From Eriocheir sinensis (Eukaryota > Arthropoda > Malacostraca > Decapoda > Varunidae): a DNA stretch of 64,000 bases. The notes under the pieces are model-generated. The model searched no databases and was not told the origin of the DNA. It saw only the letters and a program-made list of their open reading frames with translations. Made by a program: the position numbers and the translations under genes. Numbering within the stretch: position 1 is the first letter of the stretch; each line of letters starts with the position of its first letter. Below are positions 32,841 through 44,909 of the stretch, piece by piece. The DNA lies in assembly GCF_024679095.1 (NCBI RefSeq), contig NW_026111630.1:305001-369000 (forward strand). The letters are read 5' to 3'.

Positions 32841-33260
32841 GGATGGAGATTTCAGCGAAGGGAGAGTGGGTCAAGATGTGCTCCACTTTAGAATTCAAAT
32901 AGTCAAAGAATTTTACATAGTTGGTAGAGTTAGGTGAGAGATAAACAGCACAGATGTATTTAGTAATAGAATGACAGTGAAGTCTTAGCCAGATGGTGGA
33001 GAATTCAGAAGAGTCAAGGTCGTGGGCACGAGAGCAAGTGATGTCGTTGCGCACGTAGGCGCAACATCCAGCTTTGGATTGAAATTTAGGATAGAGATAG
33101 TAGGAGGGAACAGAGTAGAGATTGCTGTCAGTAGCCTCAGAAACCTGTGTTTCGGTAAGGAAGAGAAGGTGAGGTTTAGAGGAGGAGAGATGATGTTCCA
33201 CAGAATGAAAATTAGAGCGAAGACCGCGAATGTTGCAGAAATTGAGAAGAAAGAGGTTCG
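32841..33260 (-). pseudogene. LINE C ORF2, copy 1: start of the endonuclease
   Basis: Minus-strand open frame reading NIRGLRSNFHSVEHHL, HLLFLTETQVSEATDS, FQSKAGCCAYVRND, and YICAVYLSPNSTN then SPFAEIS where the TA-flanked element cuts in. The LTETQ block supplies the metal-binding glutamate of APE-type endonucleases. It joins in frame with the part starting at 31651 once the insertion and one TA are removed. No ORF1 is visible upstream; 33260-33600 carries only short open frames. Confidence 0.8.
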
Positions 33261-33350
33261 AGGAGTTATCAAGACACCTCTCGGGTCGGCAGCCAGAAGG
33301 GGAGTCCTCCCTGGGGGAATTTGTGGTCCCCCCCCCCAGTCGGGGACTCC

Positions 33351-35014
33351 GAGGCTTGGTGTATGTGCGCCATTTTGAAATTTTAATTTGGGGAAAAGGT
33401 GTATATGTTGTGTGAATGCAGTGTGGTGTGGATAGAGAGAGGATCTGTCTTTAGAGAGCATGCTGAACTACTCTCCGGTGTTGGTGAGACAATAGGGAAA
33501 CGGTTAGTGAGGACATGGGAAGGGTCTTTGGAGGGCTTCAGCTCCCTTCTCACCTCCCATATATACCTCACCGGGAGTGGCTTGCGCCCGCTCGGTAGGT
33601 GTCTTCCTACCTACTCCATACATGGTTGGAGACTGGTAATAGGGGGCTGTCGGGGGTGGACATCACTGGTTGGAGGGGATGGGCAGGAAGGTGTGAGGAG
33701 ACAGCGATTGGAGAAGGAGGAGGAATGGTGGAAGAGGACGTGGGAGGAAAGGTGGTAAAGTGGAGGGAAAACGAACAGAGGAAGGGAGGTGGAGACGGTT
33801 AGTGAGAGGAAAAAGCGAGAAGAGTAATAGAGAGCGTGGTGGAAGGGGAGGTGAGGTTGAGTGAAGGGGATGTAAGAGCAGAGAAGAACAAGAGGGATGT
33901 GGAGGGTGGTAGTGAGGGAAGAAAAGAAAGAAAAAAAGAGCAGGAGGAGGAGGAGGTAGAGGAAGAGGAGGAGCAGGAGGGGTAGCAGGGTCGGCCACTA
34001 ATTCAATTAAGCAACACAAATTCCTTTCTTGGGCTGCAGCATCGCGGGACAAAGGCCACCGCGGGCTGGTTAGCTTCTCTTTCTTTGATTTTTATAATGA
34101 GGGTTTTTTCTTCCTTTATCTCTTTTTTACTTTTTCTTTTCTATCTACAGTAACAAAGTCTCTTCCAATTTTTTTAAATCATTTCAATTTTTATTGTTTT
34201 ACTTTTTCCTTTAATATTACTTTTTTTAGCTTTTACTTCTACTCTTACTTTTATCCTTCCTTTAATTAGTGACAGTTTTTTTCCTTCCTTTATTTTTTTA
34301 AAGCCACAAACGATTCAAGTGATTCTACGTCATATTCATAATCGTTTATCTTTCAGCTATGTGTAAAGGTAAGTATTTTCTTTAGTCAATATCTACTGAC
34401 CTTTTTCTTCTTTTCCTCCTATTAAAAATACCTCTACTTATCTCACATTATATTTATTTGTCATTATATCTATATATCCTTACGGTTACTCTCCCGCTCT
34501 CTTTCACGCTGTCTTCCTATACATTCACCCGTTTGATATTTCTACTCCTTTCTCGTAACTGTCATGTATATCTAATGAAACCGCAGCATGTTTCGTTCTA
34601 GCTTGTGTCTGTTTAAATAGTTCATCTTTTTTGCAGCTTTCCTTCGGTCTCTTTCCTCTGTGGACTCACTTCCTCTAGAGGTGCCCATTGCCAGCTCTTT
34701 CTCTTGTACCAGCTTAAACTGACTCAACTTTTTTTTACATGTCATTTCAACTGTTTTCAAAGGATGCTGCAGAACGGTGATAGGCTGTAGATTTTATCAT
34801 GTAAATTATCTGCTGTTCGGTGCGTCAGTCACACTTTGGTGCAGCACCAAAAACCTGCAGCCGACCTTATCGGTCATACGGCGGACGGAGACACATGACG
34901 CTCGCAAGCGCGACCATGTGCGACCTCCCACGAATCGCAGGTCGCCGATTGTCGTTGTTAGATCGTAAAATCAGTGTGACAGGGGCTTTATCTGTTCGTA
35001 CTCGAGCCTGTACA
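33351..35014. other. No gene recognised
   Basis: 33350-33600 may still be the LINE C 5' region. 33640-34000 is purine-rich. 34070-34800 is AT-rich with no ORF over 70 codons. 34800-34990 is GC-richer and holds short overlapping open frames on both strands with no familiar motif. Confidence 0.5.
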
Positions 35015-35084
35015 CCTGTCTAATTAAACACCTGCACCTCGAGACGGATGGAGTGGCGTTAATAGGACAACAGGAATGTGGTAA

Positions 35085-35171
<87 letters not shown>
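35015..35171 (+). repeat. Left arm of an inverted repeat pair plus (TG)n
   Basis: The 76-bp arm starts CCTGTCTAATTAAACACCTG and ends GTGGTAATTAG, followed by (TG)n at 35089-35171. It matches the reverse complement of 40399-40474 with two or three mismatches, and the other arm also continues as the complementary (AC)n. Confidence 0.9.
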
Positions 35172-35172
<1 letters not shown>

Positions 35173-35230
35173 GGTGTAAGTAAGTAATTTTTTAGTAAGT
35201 AATGTTTATTGCCATAATATACACACATTG

Positions 35231-35354
<124 letters not shown>

Positions 35355-35567
35355 CTAGCAACGAATCTAGCCTGTCAAGCCGAAGCTTCCCGACAGACTG
35401 TATATTTATTTCATTGTACTATTATTATCTTTCTAAAGGTTGCAGATAGCTCCCAACCATAAACCTAAATACAAATATACAATAAATAACAACATTAACT
35501 ATAATACCAGATGAAGTTATAATAGTTATATCTAAAATGTTAACTATAATAACAACTACAACAGCAT

Positions 35568-35571
35568 CAAC

Positions 35572-35651
<80 letters not shown>

Positions 35652-38600
35652 TAATAAAAATAATATGGACAATAGTACTATGCAATTCACTGATTAGATT
35701 TAATAATGTAAATTTGTGTTCATGTTTCAGGAATAAATTATAATTTTAACCGTGATTGTTTTGGATTGCAAATAAGTGTTTTTACTGACTTTTTAAATAT
35801 ACAGAAAATATTACTATTAAGGAGATTTTTTATTTCTACTGGCAAAGAATTCCAAACTTGACGTCCTGAGCATAAAATACTATTTCTGAAAAGAACTGTC
35901 CTGAACTGTGGAGAGATAAGATTTATATTGTTCCTGCGCGTATTATGCACTGTATTAATAACTTGAAAAGGATGAGTTCCATGTATCAGTGCGATGTTTT
36001 TATAAATAAATAATAGTAGAAAATAACAATGAATGTTTTTAAAATTAAGAAATCTATGTGTGGAAAATACGTTATGTGTGGAATCAAACTTGTTCATGTA
36101 AAACATACACCTAAATAACTTATTTTGAGAAACCTGAAGATTTTTAAGAAAGGAAGGCCACGTACACGCCCACACAGATACACAATAAATGAGATGCGGG
36201 TAACAAAGTGTATAATAAATACTGATAAGTGCTTCTTGTGTAAGGCTATTTCTTATTCGATACAGTATGCCACATATCCTAGATAGTTTATTTGCAACAG
36301 AATTAATTTGGTATTTCCAATTGATATTTTGATCTATGACAACGCCCAAAAACTTAGTATAAGAAACTCGTTCAAGTACTTTTCCTTCAAGTGTTATAGG
36401 TGGCATGTTAGTAGTGACTGATCGGTTTTGAAAGATAATGTATTTTGTTTTAGTGATATTTAACCTTAACTTATTATGTTTAAGCCACATATTAATTGAA
36501 TTGAGTTCATTATTAATGTTTATATGCAAACTATTTATATTTTTATCATCTAATAGTAAATTAGTGTCGTCAGCATAAATGGTATACTTAAATTTATTAC
36601 TAGCATTGACAATATCATTAATATAGATGAGAAAAGTATAGGTCCTAGGATAGATCCTTGCGGTACACCCATTTTGATAGGCTTGAAAGAAGAATATTTA
36701 GAATTACAGTAAACAGCTTGAAATCGATTTGTTAAATAATTTTGAATAATTCTAAAGGAACTCCCGAATCCCAAAATTACTAAGTTTACTTAATAGAATT
36801 TTATGACATAGCGAATCGAAAGCCTTAGAAAGATCTAAAAAAATTCCAACTAAATAATGTTTCTTTTCCAGATATTTATACACATTATTGGTAAACTGAA
36901 ATATGGCCGACTCAGTAGAGCGCCCTGGTCTAAAACCATGCTGACAATTCGAAAATAAATTATTTTCTCAATGAAATTTACAAGACGAGTGCATATCACT
37001 TTTTCAAAGACTTTACTGAACACAGGAAGAACTGATATAGGTCTGTAGTTATTGACATCATCTCTATTATCTGACTTAAACAATGGAATAATTTTAGCTT
37101 TCTTAAGTTCGTCCGGAAAACTCCTTTCTTTAATGTGAGGTTAACTATGTGTGTTAATGGCAAGGAAATTATGCTGGCAGTTTGTCTTACGACCAAGGGA
37201 GAAATTTCATCAAAACCAGATGATGTACCTTTTAATGTCTTAAGAAAGTTTTCAATTTCTATCTGTGTAGCTGGTGATAAGTATACCGAGTAATTAGGTG
37301 AGTTGTGTAAATATGTCATATATTCATCCCCTACTATATCATGATCTAGCCCCCCAGCCTTCAAAAAAATGGTCATTAAATGTTTCAGAAATGTCAGTAC
37401 AATGTGGCTTTAATTCAATAACTGTATGTTTAGCACCTGTGCATCTACCAAGAATAGTATTAATGGATCTCCAGTGTTGTTTTGGATTACCTTGGCTATT
37501 AAGTAACTGCTCTTGGTTATACTTCTTCTTGGCTAATTTTAAAAGTGACGTTAATTTATTTCTATATATTCTATAAGGCTCCTTAAACGTTAAAGGCCAT
37601 TTATGAGCTAGTTTTTCAAGTCGATGTTTTTCTCTAATACTATTCTTAAGAGCTAGAGTAATGTGTGGACTACGTTCCTTTTTAAAACTAAATTTAATTT
37701 TTCCTTCCGGAAAACACTTATCAAAACATGTTTTAAATTTACTGTAAAATAAGTTGTAGGCCTCATTAGCACATATACAATTTAATGTGTCACTCCAATT
37801 AGTTTGTGAGAGACTATTACTAAATTTTTCAAGGTAGTCCTGATTAAATATTCTTTTAGTTACGTAAGTGGGAGAAGGATGACGATATTTATCACATTTA
37901 AATACAGAGATTACTGGGTAGTGGTCACTGATATCTGTCTTTAATATATAATTGGCAGTATTACTTTCAATCTGAGATAACCAAACATGATCAATTAACG
38001 TGGATGAAGTTGAAGTTACTCGAGTAGGCAAGGTAGTTAGAGGAAATAAAGAATAGCTGTACATTATATTAATTAAATCCTGCACATTGTCATTATTACA
38101 TTGTAACAAATATATGTTTAAGTCTCCAAACACAAAAACCTCCTTGTAATTTTTATCTTTAATTAGGGATAAGATTTCATTAAGTGAATTGTGAAAATTA
38201 TTTATACTGCTTTGAGGTGGTCTGTAAATACAAAGAAATAAATAGGTATTAGCATTACATATTGCTTCGATTCCCAAACATTCCATAAAAGGTTCCAATT
38301 TAGAAAATTCATTGATCACAGAAGATTTGTACTTACTAGAGATATAAATGGCCACTCCCCCACCAAACCTGTTTCTGTTATTAGTGAACATTTCATATTC
38401 CGGTAGTCTGTACAGTGGATAAATATCTACATCTAAGCGGGTTTCTGTTAATCCTATGACATCAAATTTAGTTTGGCACGAAAGGACAGTGTCTACAAAG
38501 TATTGGAAATTCGATGAGATGGATCTAATATTCAGTGTTAATAAATATAATTCACTATTATTAGTAGAAAAAGGAAAGCTATCCAGATAAATATATTCAG

Positions 38601-38800
38601 ATTTAGAAAAATTTAAATTTCTTGCTCTTAAATAAAACTGAGTTACATCAAGATCGTTATTATAATTTCTATCTTCTACACTGAGTGGATGGAAAGCATG
38701 TAGGTCTTGATTTTGTGTATTATTGACATTAAAACAATGCAACAAATCTTCATTGTTAATAGAGGCAAAAGGGAAAATATAATCTATTGGTGGAGGCATA
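35568..38800 (-). mobile_element. LINE family B with (ATT)n tail
   Basis: A minus-strand AT-rich non-LTR element: ORF2 (38799-35738), a short 3' UTR, then a trinucleotide tail seen on the plus strand as (AAT)n at 35568-35666. ORF1 is not attached: sequence upstream of the ORF2 start turns at once into a (TAG)n array. Low GC content and codon choice differ from LINE families A, C, D and E. Confidence 0.82.
35738..38799 (-). pseudogene. LINE B ORF2: endonuclease and reverse transcriptase
   Basis: A 486-codon open frame starts at MPPPIDYIFPF. It has the endonuclease blocks LLTLNIRSISSNFQ, IGLTETRLD, NRFGGGVAIYIS, CIYRPPQ, FGDLNIYLL and DISDHYPVI, and a linker with HWRSINTILG. It breaks near 37345. 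Further segments read TSSGFDEISPLVV, NNYRPISVLPVFSKVFEK (near 37050), GVPQGSILGPILF (near 36660), YADDTN near 36575, and a 263-codon frame with ITKTKYIIFQNRS, YTKFLGVVIDQNINWK, ISIYYTLCYPHLIYC and RQVWNSLPVEIKNLL to the stop at 35738. Three or more frame changes lie between 37380 and 36530. The endonuclease is intact in sequence; the RT palm is not. Confidence 0.85.
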
Positions 38801-38806
38801 TTATCG

Positions 38807-38839
38807 TTAGTAGTAGTAGTGGAAGTAGTAGTAGTAGTG

Positions 38840-38915
<76 letters not shown>

Positions 38916-38921
38916 CAGCAA

Positions 38922-38965
<44 letters not shown>

Positions 38966-39101
38966 TATTGAAGCGGTTATAGAGATAGTAGTAGTAGTAG
39001 TAGTAGTTGTAGTAGTAGAAATAGTAGTAGTAATAGTGGTAATAGTAGTAGTAGTAGTAGGAGAAGTAGTAGTATTAGTAGTAGTAGTAGTAGTAGTAGT
39101 A

Positions 39102-39134
<33 letters not shown>

Positions 39135-39159
39135 TTTGTTGTTGTTGTAACCATAAAAA

Positions 39160-39225
<66 letters not shown>

Positions 39226-39299
39226 ACGTAATAGCAGTAGTAGCAGTAGTAGTAGTAGTAGTAGTGGTAGTAATAGCAGATAGTAGTAGTAATAGTAGT

Positions 39300-39332
<33 letters not shown>

Positions 39333-39350
39333 ATGTAGTAGTAGCAGTAG
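38807..39350. repeat. (TAG)n trinucleotide array with variants
   Basis: About 540 bp mostly of AGT triplets with scattered changes (AGA, AAT, GGT, AGC) and short unique spacers near 38960-38995 and 39135-39165. It lies between the ORF2 of LINE B and a separate ORF1 relic. Confidence 0.95.
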
Positions 39351-39414
39351 TAGAATCATTGATTGGAATTGGAATTGTGAGTTATTATGCACTAAATTAC
39401 TTAACGTTGTGAGT

Positions 39415-40158
39415 CTATTTCTTGGTGCCGCTTCGCAGGATTTTCTTGATTTCCTTGCGTTGGGGGGACGAAGCAGCAGGTGGGGCCGAGGACAGCCGCG
39501 AGCCACCAGGTCGGTGCACGGGGTGGGGAGAGCGAGTGTTGTCCACACCACCCCACGCCCCAGCCGCCTCGACACGGACGACACCACCATCACCATCAGC
39601 ATCACCAGCACCATCAGGAGCGCCAGCAGCACCAACAGCACCAGCAGCAGCGTCAGCACCATCAGCAGCATCACCAGCACCAGCAACGGCAGTCACTGGC
39701 ACCTGGCCGCCACGCAAGCCCCAGCCTCCAGCTCCAGCCGCGCGCCCGGCCCGCACGTCCAGTCCAGTAGCACTTCCAAACGTCTTGTCCCGAATGATCA
39801 GTTTGGTGTGTCGGAAGAAAGCTACTTTTCCTTCAGCCCTTGCCTGCTTGAGCAAGGGCATCTGAGCATTCTTGATTGCTAGAGAAGCTGCAGACAAATC
39901 TTCATTCAGGTATATGTTAGTACCCTTCAGGTGTCTTCCTCGTCTGATTGCTGCGTCTCGATCCCCATAACGAGCGAAGCGCGCCACAACGGGGCGGGGC
40001 CTGGCATCTCGGCGTTGACCAACCCTGTGCGCGCGCTCCAATATAATTCCTGGTATCTGCAGTTTTGATTCCAGGAGAGATGTCACAGCCGCTGCAGTTT
40101 GCTCCCATGTTTCATCTCCTCTCTCCTCCAGTCCACTAATTCTCAAGTTCTTCCTGCG
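39415..40158 (-). pseudogene. LINE ORF1 remnant (L1-ORF1-like RRM and C-terminal domain)
   Basis: A minus-strand frame reading RKNLRISGLEERGDETWEQT, SKLQIPGIILERAHRVGQ, RPVVARFARYGDRDAAIRR, GTNIYLNEDLSAAS and GKVAFFRHTKLIIRD. The order (NLRISGL, ERAHRVG, RP-VARF, I-LNEDLS) is that of L1-type ORF1 RNA-binding proteins. A long Ala/Gly-rich tail follows and is open to 39415. The 5' end is cut by a (TG)n array at 40159. High GC content contrasts with LINE B beside it, so I infer a different element despite the ORF1-then-ORF2 order. Confidence 0.72.
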
Positions 40159-40246
40159 GCTGTGTGTGTGTGTGTGTGTTTACATTATATATAACATTAA
40201 TTAAACGTTGTATTGACTGCAGCGGCACAGCTCTCTCCCCTTCCAC

Positions 40247-40310
<64 letters not shown>

Positions 40311-40367
40311 AATTAACACAACATACACTTTCATTGTACGTACAAATCAACTGGTGGGTCGTGGCAG

Positions 40368-40404
<37 letters not shown>

Positions 40405-40474
40405 TTACCACATTGCTATTGTCCTATTAACGCCACTCCATCCGTCTCGAGGTGCAGGTGTTTAATTAGACAGG
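40159..40474. repeat. Composite (TG)n / (TC)n / (AC)n tract and right inverted-repeat arm
   Basis: (TG)n at 40159-40180, (TC)n at 40250-40309 and (AC)n at 40372-40402. The last runs into the 76-bp arm (40399-40474) that is the reverse complement of 35015-35090. Confidence 0.9.
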
Positions 40475-41969
40475 GTGAGTCCGATAATAGTTTGGGTCAT
40501 GTGGATTATTCCGCAGTAACAGTGTGCACCCTGACCCCGGGGGGGACGGAATAAGAGGATGATGATGATGAGGAGGAGGAGGGTAATAGGAGACTAGCAG
40601 AAGGGTACTGGTTGGACTAAGATTCTGAAAGAAAGGTACGTAATCAGTAACATAGTGGTGTAAATGGTGGAGGGATGAAGTTCTGTTTGGTGGATATTGA
40701 TGGAGGAGGAGGAGGAGGAGGAGGAGGAGGAGGAGGAGGAGGAGGCTGGATGGTTGAGGGTGGTAGCAAGGGAAGAATTGAGTGTGGTAGATGGATAATG
40801 GTAGAAGGAAACTGATGAAGGAAAAAAGAAGGGAAAGTAAACAGAAGACAGATAAAAGAAAAGTGGGCAGTGGAGATAGCAGGAGGAGGAAAAAGACGGG
40901 AGGAAGCAAGAAGAGGGAGGCAGAGGTAGGTGAGGACAGGCAGGTGGAGGAGGAGGATGCGAGAAAAAAAGGTTAGTGAAGAATGACGAGTGGAAATAGG
41001 TAAGGAAGGTAAAATAGGGTAAGAAAAGATAAGGTAATGTAAGGTAAGGTAAGGCAAGGTAAGAGATGGATAGTTAGGGGAGTTGTGAGGTGGAGAATAC
41101 AAAGACGCTGTAAAGATAAGCTAAAATTATGGAACATTATAAGATGGTAAATTAGTGGAGCTTGAGAGGTGGAGGATACAAGGACGCTGCTTATAAGTAC
41201 ATGTAGAGTGGAGGTATTAAGACCCTGGGAGATGAGTGGAGACCAGCAAGGAGACTAAATCCGCTAACAGTGTGGAGAACTAATGTGGAGATCAAGGCAG
41301 CGTGGGGAGGCGGCTTTACCTGATGGACCTTCCTGGGAGGCTACCAGACGAATGGGAGGAAGGGGGAGCGGAGAGGGAAGGAGGGGAATAAACTGACGAT
41401 GAAATAAATAGAAAAAATGAAGCAGTTCAGACGAAATAAAAAAAAAGTAGAAAAATGAAGGAAATAGAAAACGAAAAACGGACAAAAAAAAAGAAAAATG
41501 TAGCGAAAAGAAAATAAAGAAAAACAAACACGGACATGAAGTAAGACAGATCAAAGTCACAATCTGAGACGAAGTAGCGGGCAAAACCTTCCATTTAAGA
41601 GCTTCACGTCTGTCTGTCAGGCCTCGCCACGCCCCTGACCAGCGCCGAGGGGGAGCAGCACAACGGCCTGGCACCCCACGCCCTTGTCACGCCCACACAC
41701 GCACGACCTAAACTTCTTTCCTCCTATTATTTTTCTTGATCTTCTTTTCCTTCCCTAATTTTTTTCCTTACTCAATTATCCCTTCCATTCATCCATGCTT
41801 TCTTATTTTTCTTCCTTTCTTCTATACGCCAGGATTGGACTGAACCGAAGAAGGGAAAAAGAAAGAGAAAGGGAAGGAAGGAAGGTGGGTGGTATGGGGG
41901 AGGAAGGAGGAAGGAAGGTAGGTGGTAAGGATTAGGAAGGAAGGAAGGAAGGACGAACTGAAGAGGACG
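40475..41969. other. Purine-rich region without a gene
   Basis: Contains (GGA)n at 40701-40745, a short (AAGGT)n run at about 41030-41065, and long A/G-rich stretches. GC-rich sequence near 41610-41700 holds no ORF I can assign. Confidence 0.6.
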
Positions 41970-43590
41970 AATTATGTTTTTTTTTTTTTAATTAAGGAAA
42001 CAGTTCAAGGGCGCAAAGAAAAATATAAAAAAAGACCGCTACTAAGTGCTCCTGGATAGAGGTCAAAGGGGTGTCCAAAAAAAGAGAGGTCACTTTCGGG
42101 AGGAGAGGTGTCCTGATACCCTCCTCTTAAAAGAGTTCAAGTCGTAGGCAGGAGGAAATACAGATGAAGGAAGATTGTTCCAGAGTTTACCAGCGTGAGG
42201 GATGAAAAATAATAGTAAGGTCTGAGGCCAAGCGTTCTGTTGCCTCCAGCCTTGAATCGTTAAGTTCCTGTGGAGTGGGTCTTCTATTAAAAGAAGTTGA
42301 GTAATGCAGAGTGGAGTCATCGACGTAAGAATGGAAAGGACAGTTCGTTTTGGAAAGATCATCAATGAACAACAGAAAGAGAGTGGGAGATAGGACAGAG
42401 CCCTGTGGGACACCACTGTTAATAAGTTTAGGGGAAGAACAGTGACCGTCCACCACAGCAGAAATAGAACGGTCAGAAAGGAAACTGGAGATAAAGGTAC
42501 AGAGAGAAGGATTGAAACCGTAGGAGGGTAGTTTGGAAAGCAAAGATTTGTGCCAGACCCTATCAAAAGCTTTTGATATGTCCAGCGCAATAGCAAAAGT
42601 TTCACCGAAACGGCTAGGAGAGGATGACCAGGAGTCAGTTAAGAACCCATACTGGCGATCAGATAGAAGGTTAGGAGTGGAAAGGTGTTTTTGAATCGTC
42701 TGGTTAATGATTGATTCAAAAGCTTTAGATAGACAGGAAAGTAAAGCTATAGAGCGGTAGTTTGAGGGATTGGAACGGTCACCCTTCTTAGGCACAGGCT
42801 GTACAAAGGCATACTTCCAGCAGGAAGGAAAGGTAGATGTTGATAGGCAGAGACTAAAGAGTTTGACCAGGCAGGGTGTCAGCACGGAAGCACAGTTTTT
42901 AAGGACAATGGGAGGCACTCCATCAGGTCCATAAGCCTTCTGAGAGTTGAGGCCAGAGAAGGCATATAAAACATCATTTGGAAGAATCTTAATGACAGGC
43001 ATAAAGGAGTCAGAGGGGGGATGAGTAGGAGGAATATGCCCAGAATCGTCCAGGGTGGAGTTCTTACAGAAAGTTTGAGCGAAGAGTTCAGCCTTAGAGA
43101 CAGATGAGACGGCAGTGCTGACGTCAGGGTTAAGGAGAGGAAGGAAAGAGGAAGAAGTGAAATTGGAGGAGATATTTTTGGCTAGATGCCAGAAGTCACG
43201 GGAAGAACTAGAAGCAAGGCGTTGACATTTTCTATTGAGAAAATAAGTTTTGGTAAGTCGGAGAATAGATTTGACACGATTCCGGGCTGAAATGTAAAGG
43301 TCAAAGTTAGCGGGGGTTCGAAGGCTCTGGAAGCTTTTGTGAGCTGCCTCTCTATCTTTAATAGCACGAGAACAAGCATGATCAATCCAGGGCTTTTTAG
43401 CATGAGGAGTAGAGAAAGAACGTGGAATGTATGCCTCCATTCCAGAGACAATCACCTCTGTGCGATGCGCTGGGCACACACAGAGGGGTCTTTATCCTGA
43501 AAGCAGTAATCATTCCACGGGAAATCGGAAAAGTACATCCTCAGGTCGTCCCACCGAGCTGAAGCAAAATGCCAGAAGCATCGCCTCTTT
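41970..43590 (-). mobile_element. LINE family C, copy 2
   Basis: A minus-strand copy with poly(A) tail (T-run at 41970-41980). It is 5' truncated in the endonuclease and meets an (AT)n array at 43594. Close to copy 1 at 29.1-33.4 kb, including the 3' UTR GGCGCAAAGAAA block. About 600 bp of the C-terminal domain is missing: the reading passes from LASDLTII straight to FIPHAGKLWNNLPSS. Confidence 0.9.
42090..43479 (-). pseudogene. LINE C ORF2, copy 2: RT with internal deletion
   Basis: A 430-codon open frame holds the end of the endonuclease region ([16 protein letters not shown]), a linker, and RT blocks GPDGVPPIVLK, NYRSIALLSCLSKAFE, DISKAFDRVWHKSLL, GVPQGSVLSPTLF and SYVDDSTLHY near 42310. 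The catalytic box is YVDD where copy 1 has YADD. The stretch with GFRKGRSTGDLVA is shortened to GFLTDSW. A deletion then fuses the RT to the far C-terminus in another frame, which ends in SGHLSSRK near 42090. Inactive. Confidence 0.87.
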
Positions 43591-43591
43591 T

Positions 43592-43593
<2 letters not shown>

Positions 43594-43680
<87 letters not shown>

Positions 43681-43686
43681 AGATAT

Positions 43687-43759
<73 letters not shown>

Positions 43760-43806
43760 TAGATATAGATATAGATAGATAGATATAGATATAGATATAG
43801 ATATAT
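43594..43806. repeat. (AT)n with ATAG/ATCT interruptions
   Basis: Dinucleotide AT tract changing to (GATA)n and (ATATAG)n at 43730-43806. Confidence 0.95.
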
Positions 43807-44103
43807 GAACTATGGGAGAGATAGAGGCGAATGGTGATGTGGAGTGTCATGGAACGAAAGGAGGGACAAAAAGGTGAAAGGAGGAAGAAGACGAGAAGGA
43901 AGGAAAGCAAGGATAGACAGAAGGCGAAGGAAATACTAAAATAATACAGAAAATAATAGAAAAGAAAGATAGGAAGGACGGCAAGAAGAGAACTGGTTGA
44001 AGAAATTGAAGGAAGGAACTAGAAAGATAGGAGGAAAAGAATAAACTAATGAAAATGAAAAGGGAAAGGAAAGAGCATGAATGGACTGAAGAGAGAGAAA
44101 GAC

Positions 44104-44240
<137 letters not shown>

Positions 44241-44850
44241 TGTGGCAATAATAAAGGAATCAGTGCAAATCACATATTGGAAGGTGGGATGATGAAGGAA
44301 GTAATTGAGAAGGCAGGAAGAAAGAGGAAGGAAGGAACGAACGAACGAACGAAGGAAATAAGGAGAGACTTGAAGGAAAGGAAGAAGGAAAGAAATTAAG
44401 TAAAAAGTGAAGAAATGTTAGATATGTAAAGGAAGGGACGGAGAAAAGGAAGAGAAAAAAGAAAAAAAACGAATAAACGAACAAATAAAGGAAGGAATGA
44501 AGGAAGAAAAACATCGCAACAAAGCAGAAAGGAGAGAAATTCACACATGAACAAGGAAGAAAATAGAGCCAAATTAATGAGGACAAAATATTAACCCAGG
44601 AGGGAAGGGAGGAAGAAAGAAAGGAAGAAAAGAAGGGAAAAAGATAGGAAGAACGGAAAACATGAAGGGGGGCGAGATGATAACACTAGAGAAGAAGGAA
44701 GAGGGGAAGGAGGAAGGGAAGGGAAGGGGAGACTACCTGAGGGATTATGGACAAGGAAGAGGAACCTTAAACCGATTACCTTTTCATCTGCTAAGAGGCG
44801 GAGTGAGAGGATGCGTCTGATACTGATGTGTGTGATGAGGCGATTCAGCC

Positions 44851-44851
<1 letters not shown>

Positions 44852-44907
<56 letters not shown>
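44852..44907. repeat. (TG)n microsatellite
   Basis: About 28 TG units, followed by (GGA)n at 44931-44955. Confidence 0.95.

Positions 44908-44909
<2 letters not shown>

Larger units (their letters stand above)
29117..33350 (-). mobile_element. LINE family C, copy 1, split by a TA-flanked element
   Basis: A minus-strand non-LTR element ending in a poly(A) tail (T-run at 29117-29133). Endonuclease sequence begins near 33260 (FCNIRGLRSNF), is interrupted at 32838-31654 by another transposon, and continues into the RT, the C-terminal domain and a 3' UTR with GCGCCCTTGAGCTGTCTCC. The poly(A) tail and YADD motif set it apart from the CR1-like families here. It resembles jockey-superfamily elements, but I cannot fix the clade. 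The 5' limit is uncertain. Confidence 0.85.

Noticed and set aside
38807..39350. Poly-Ser, poly-Val and poly-Thr ORFs
   Set aside because: Triplet array (TAG)n read in different frames. No conserved domain.
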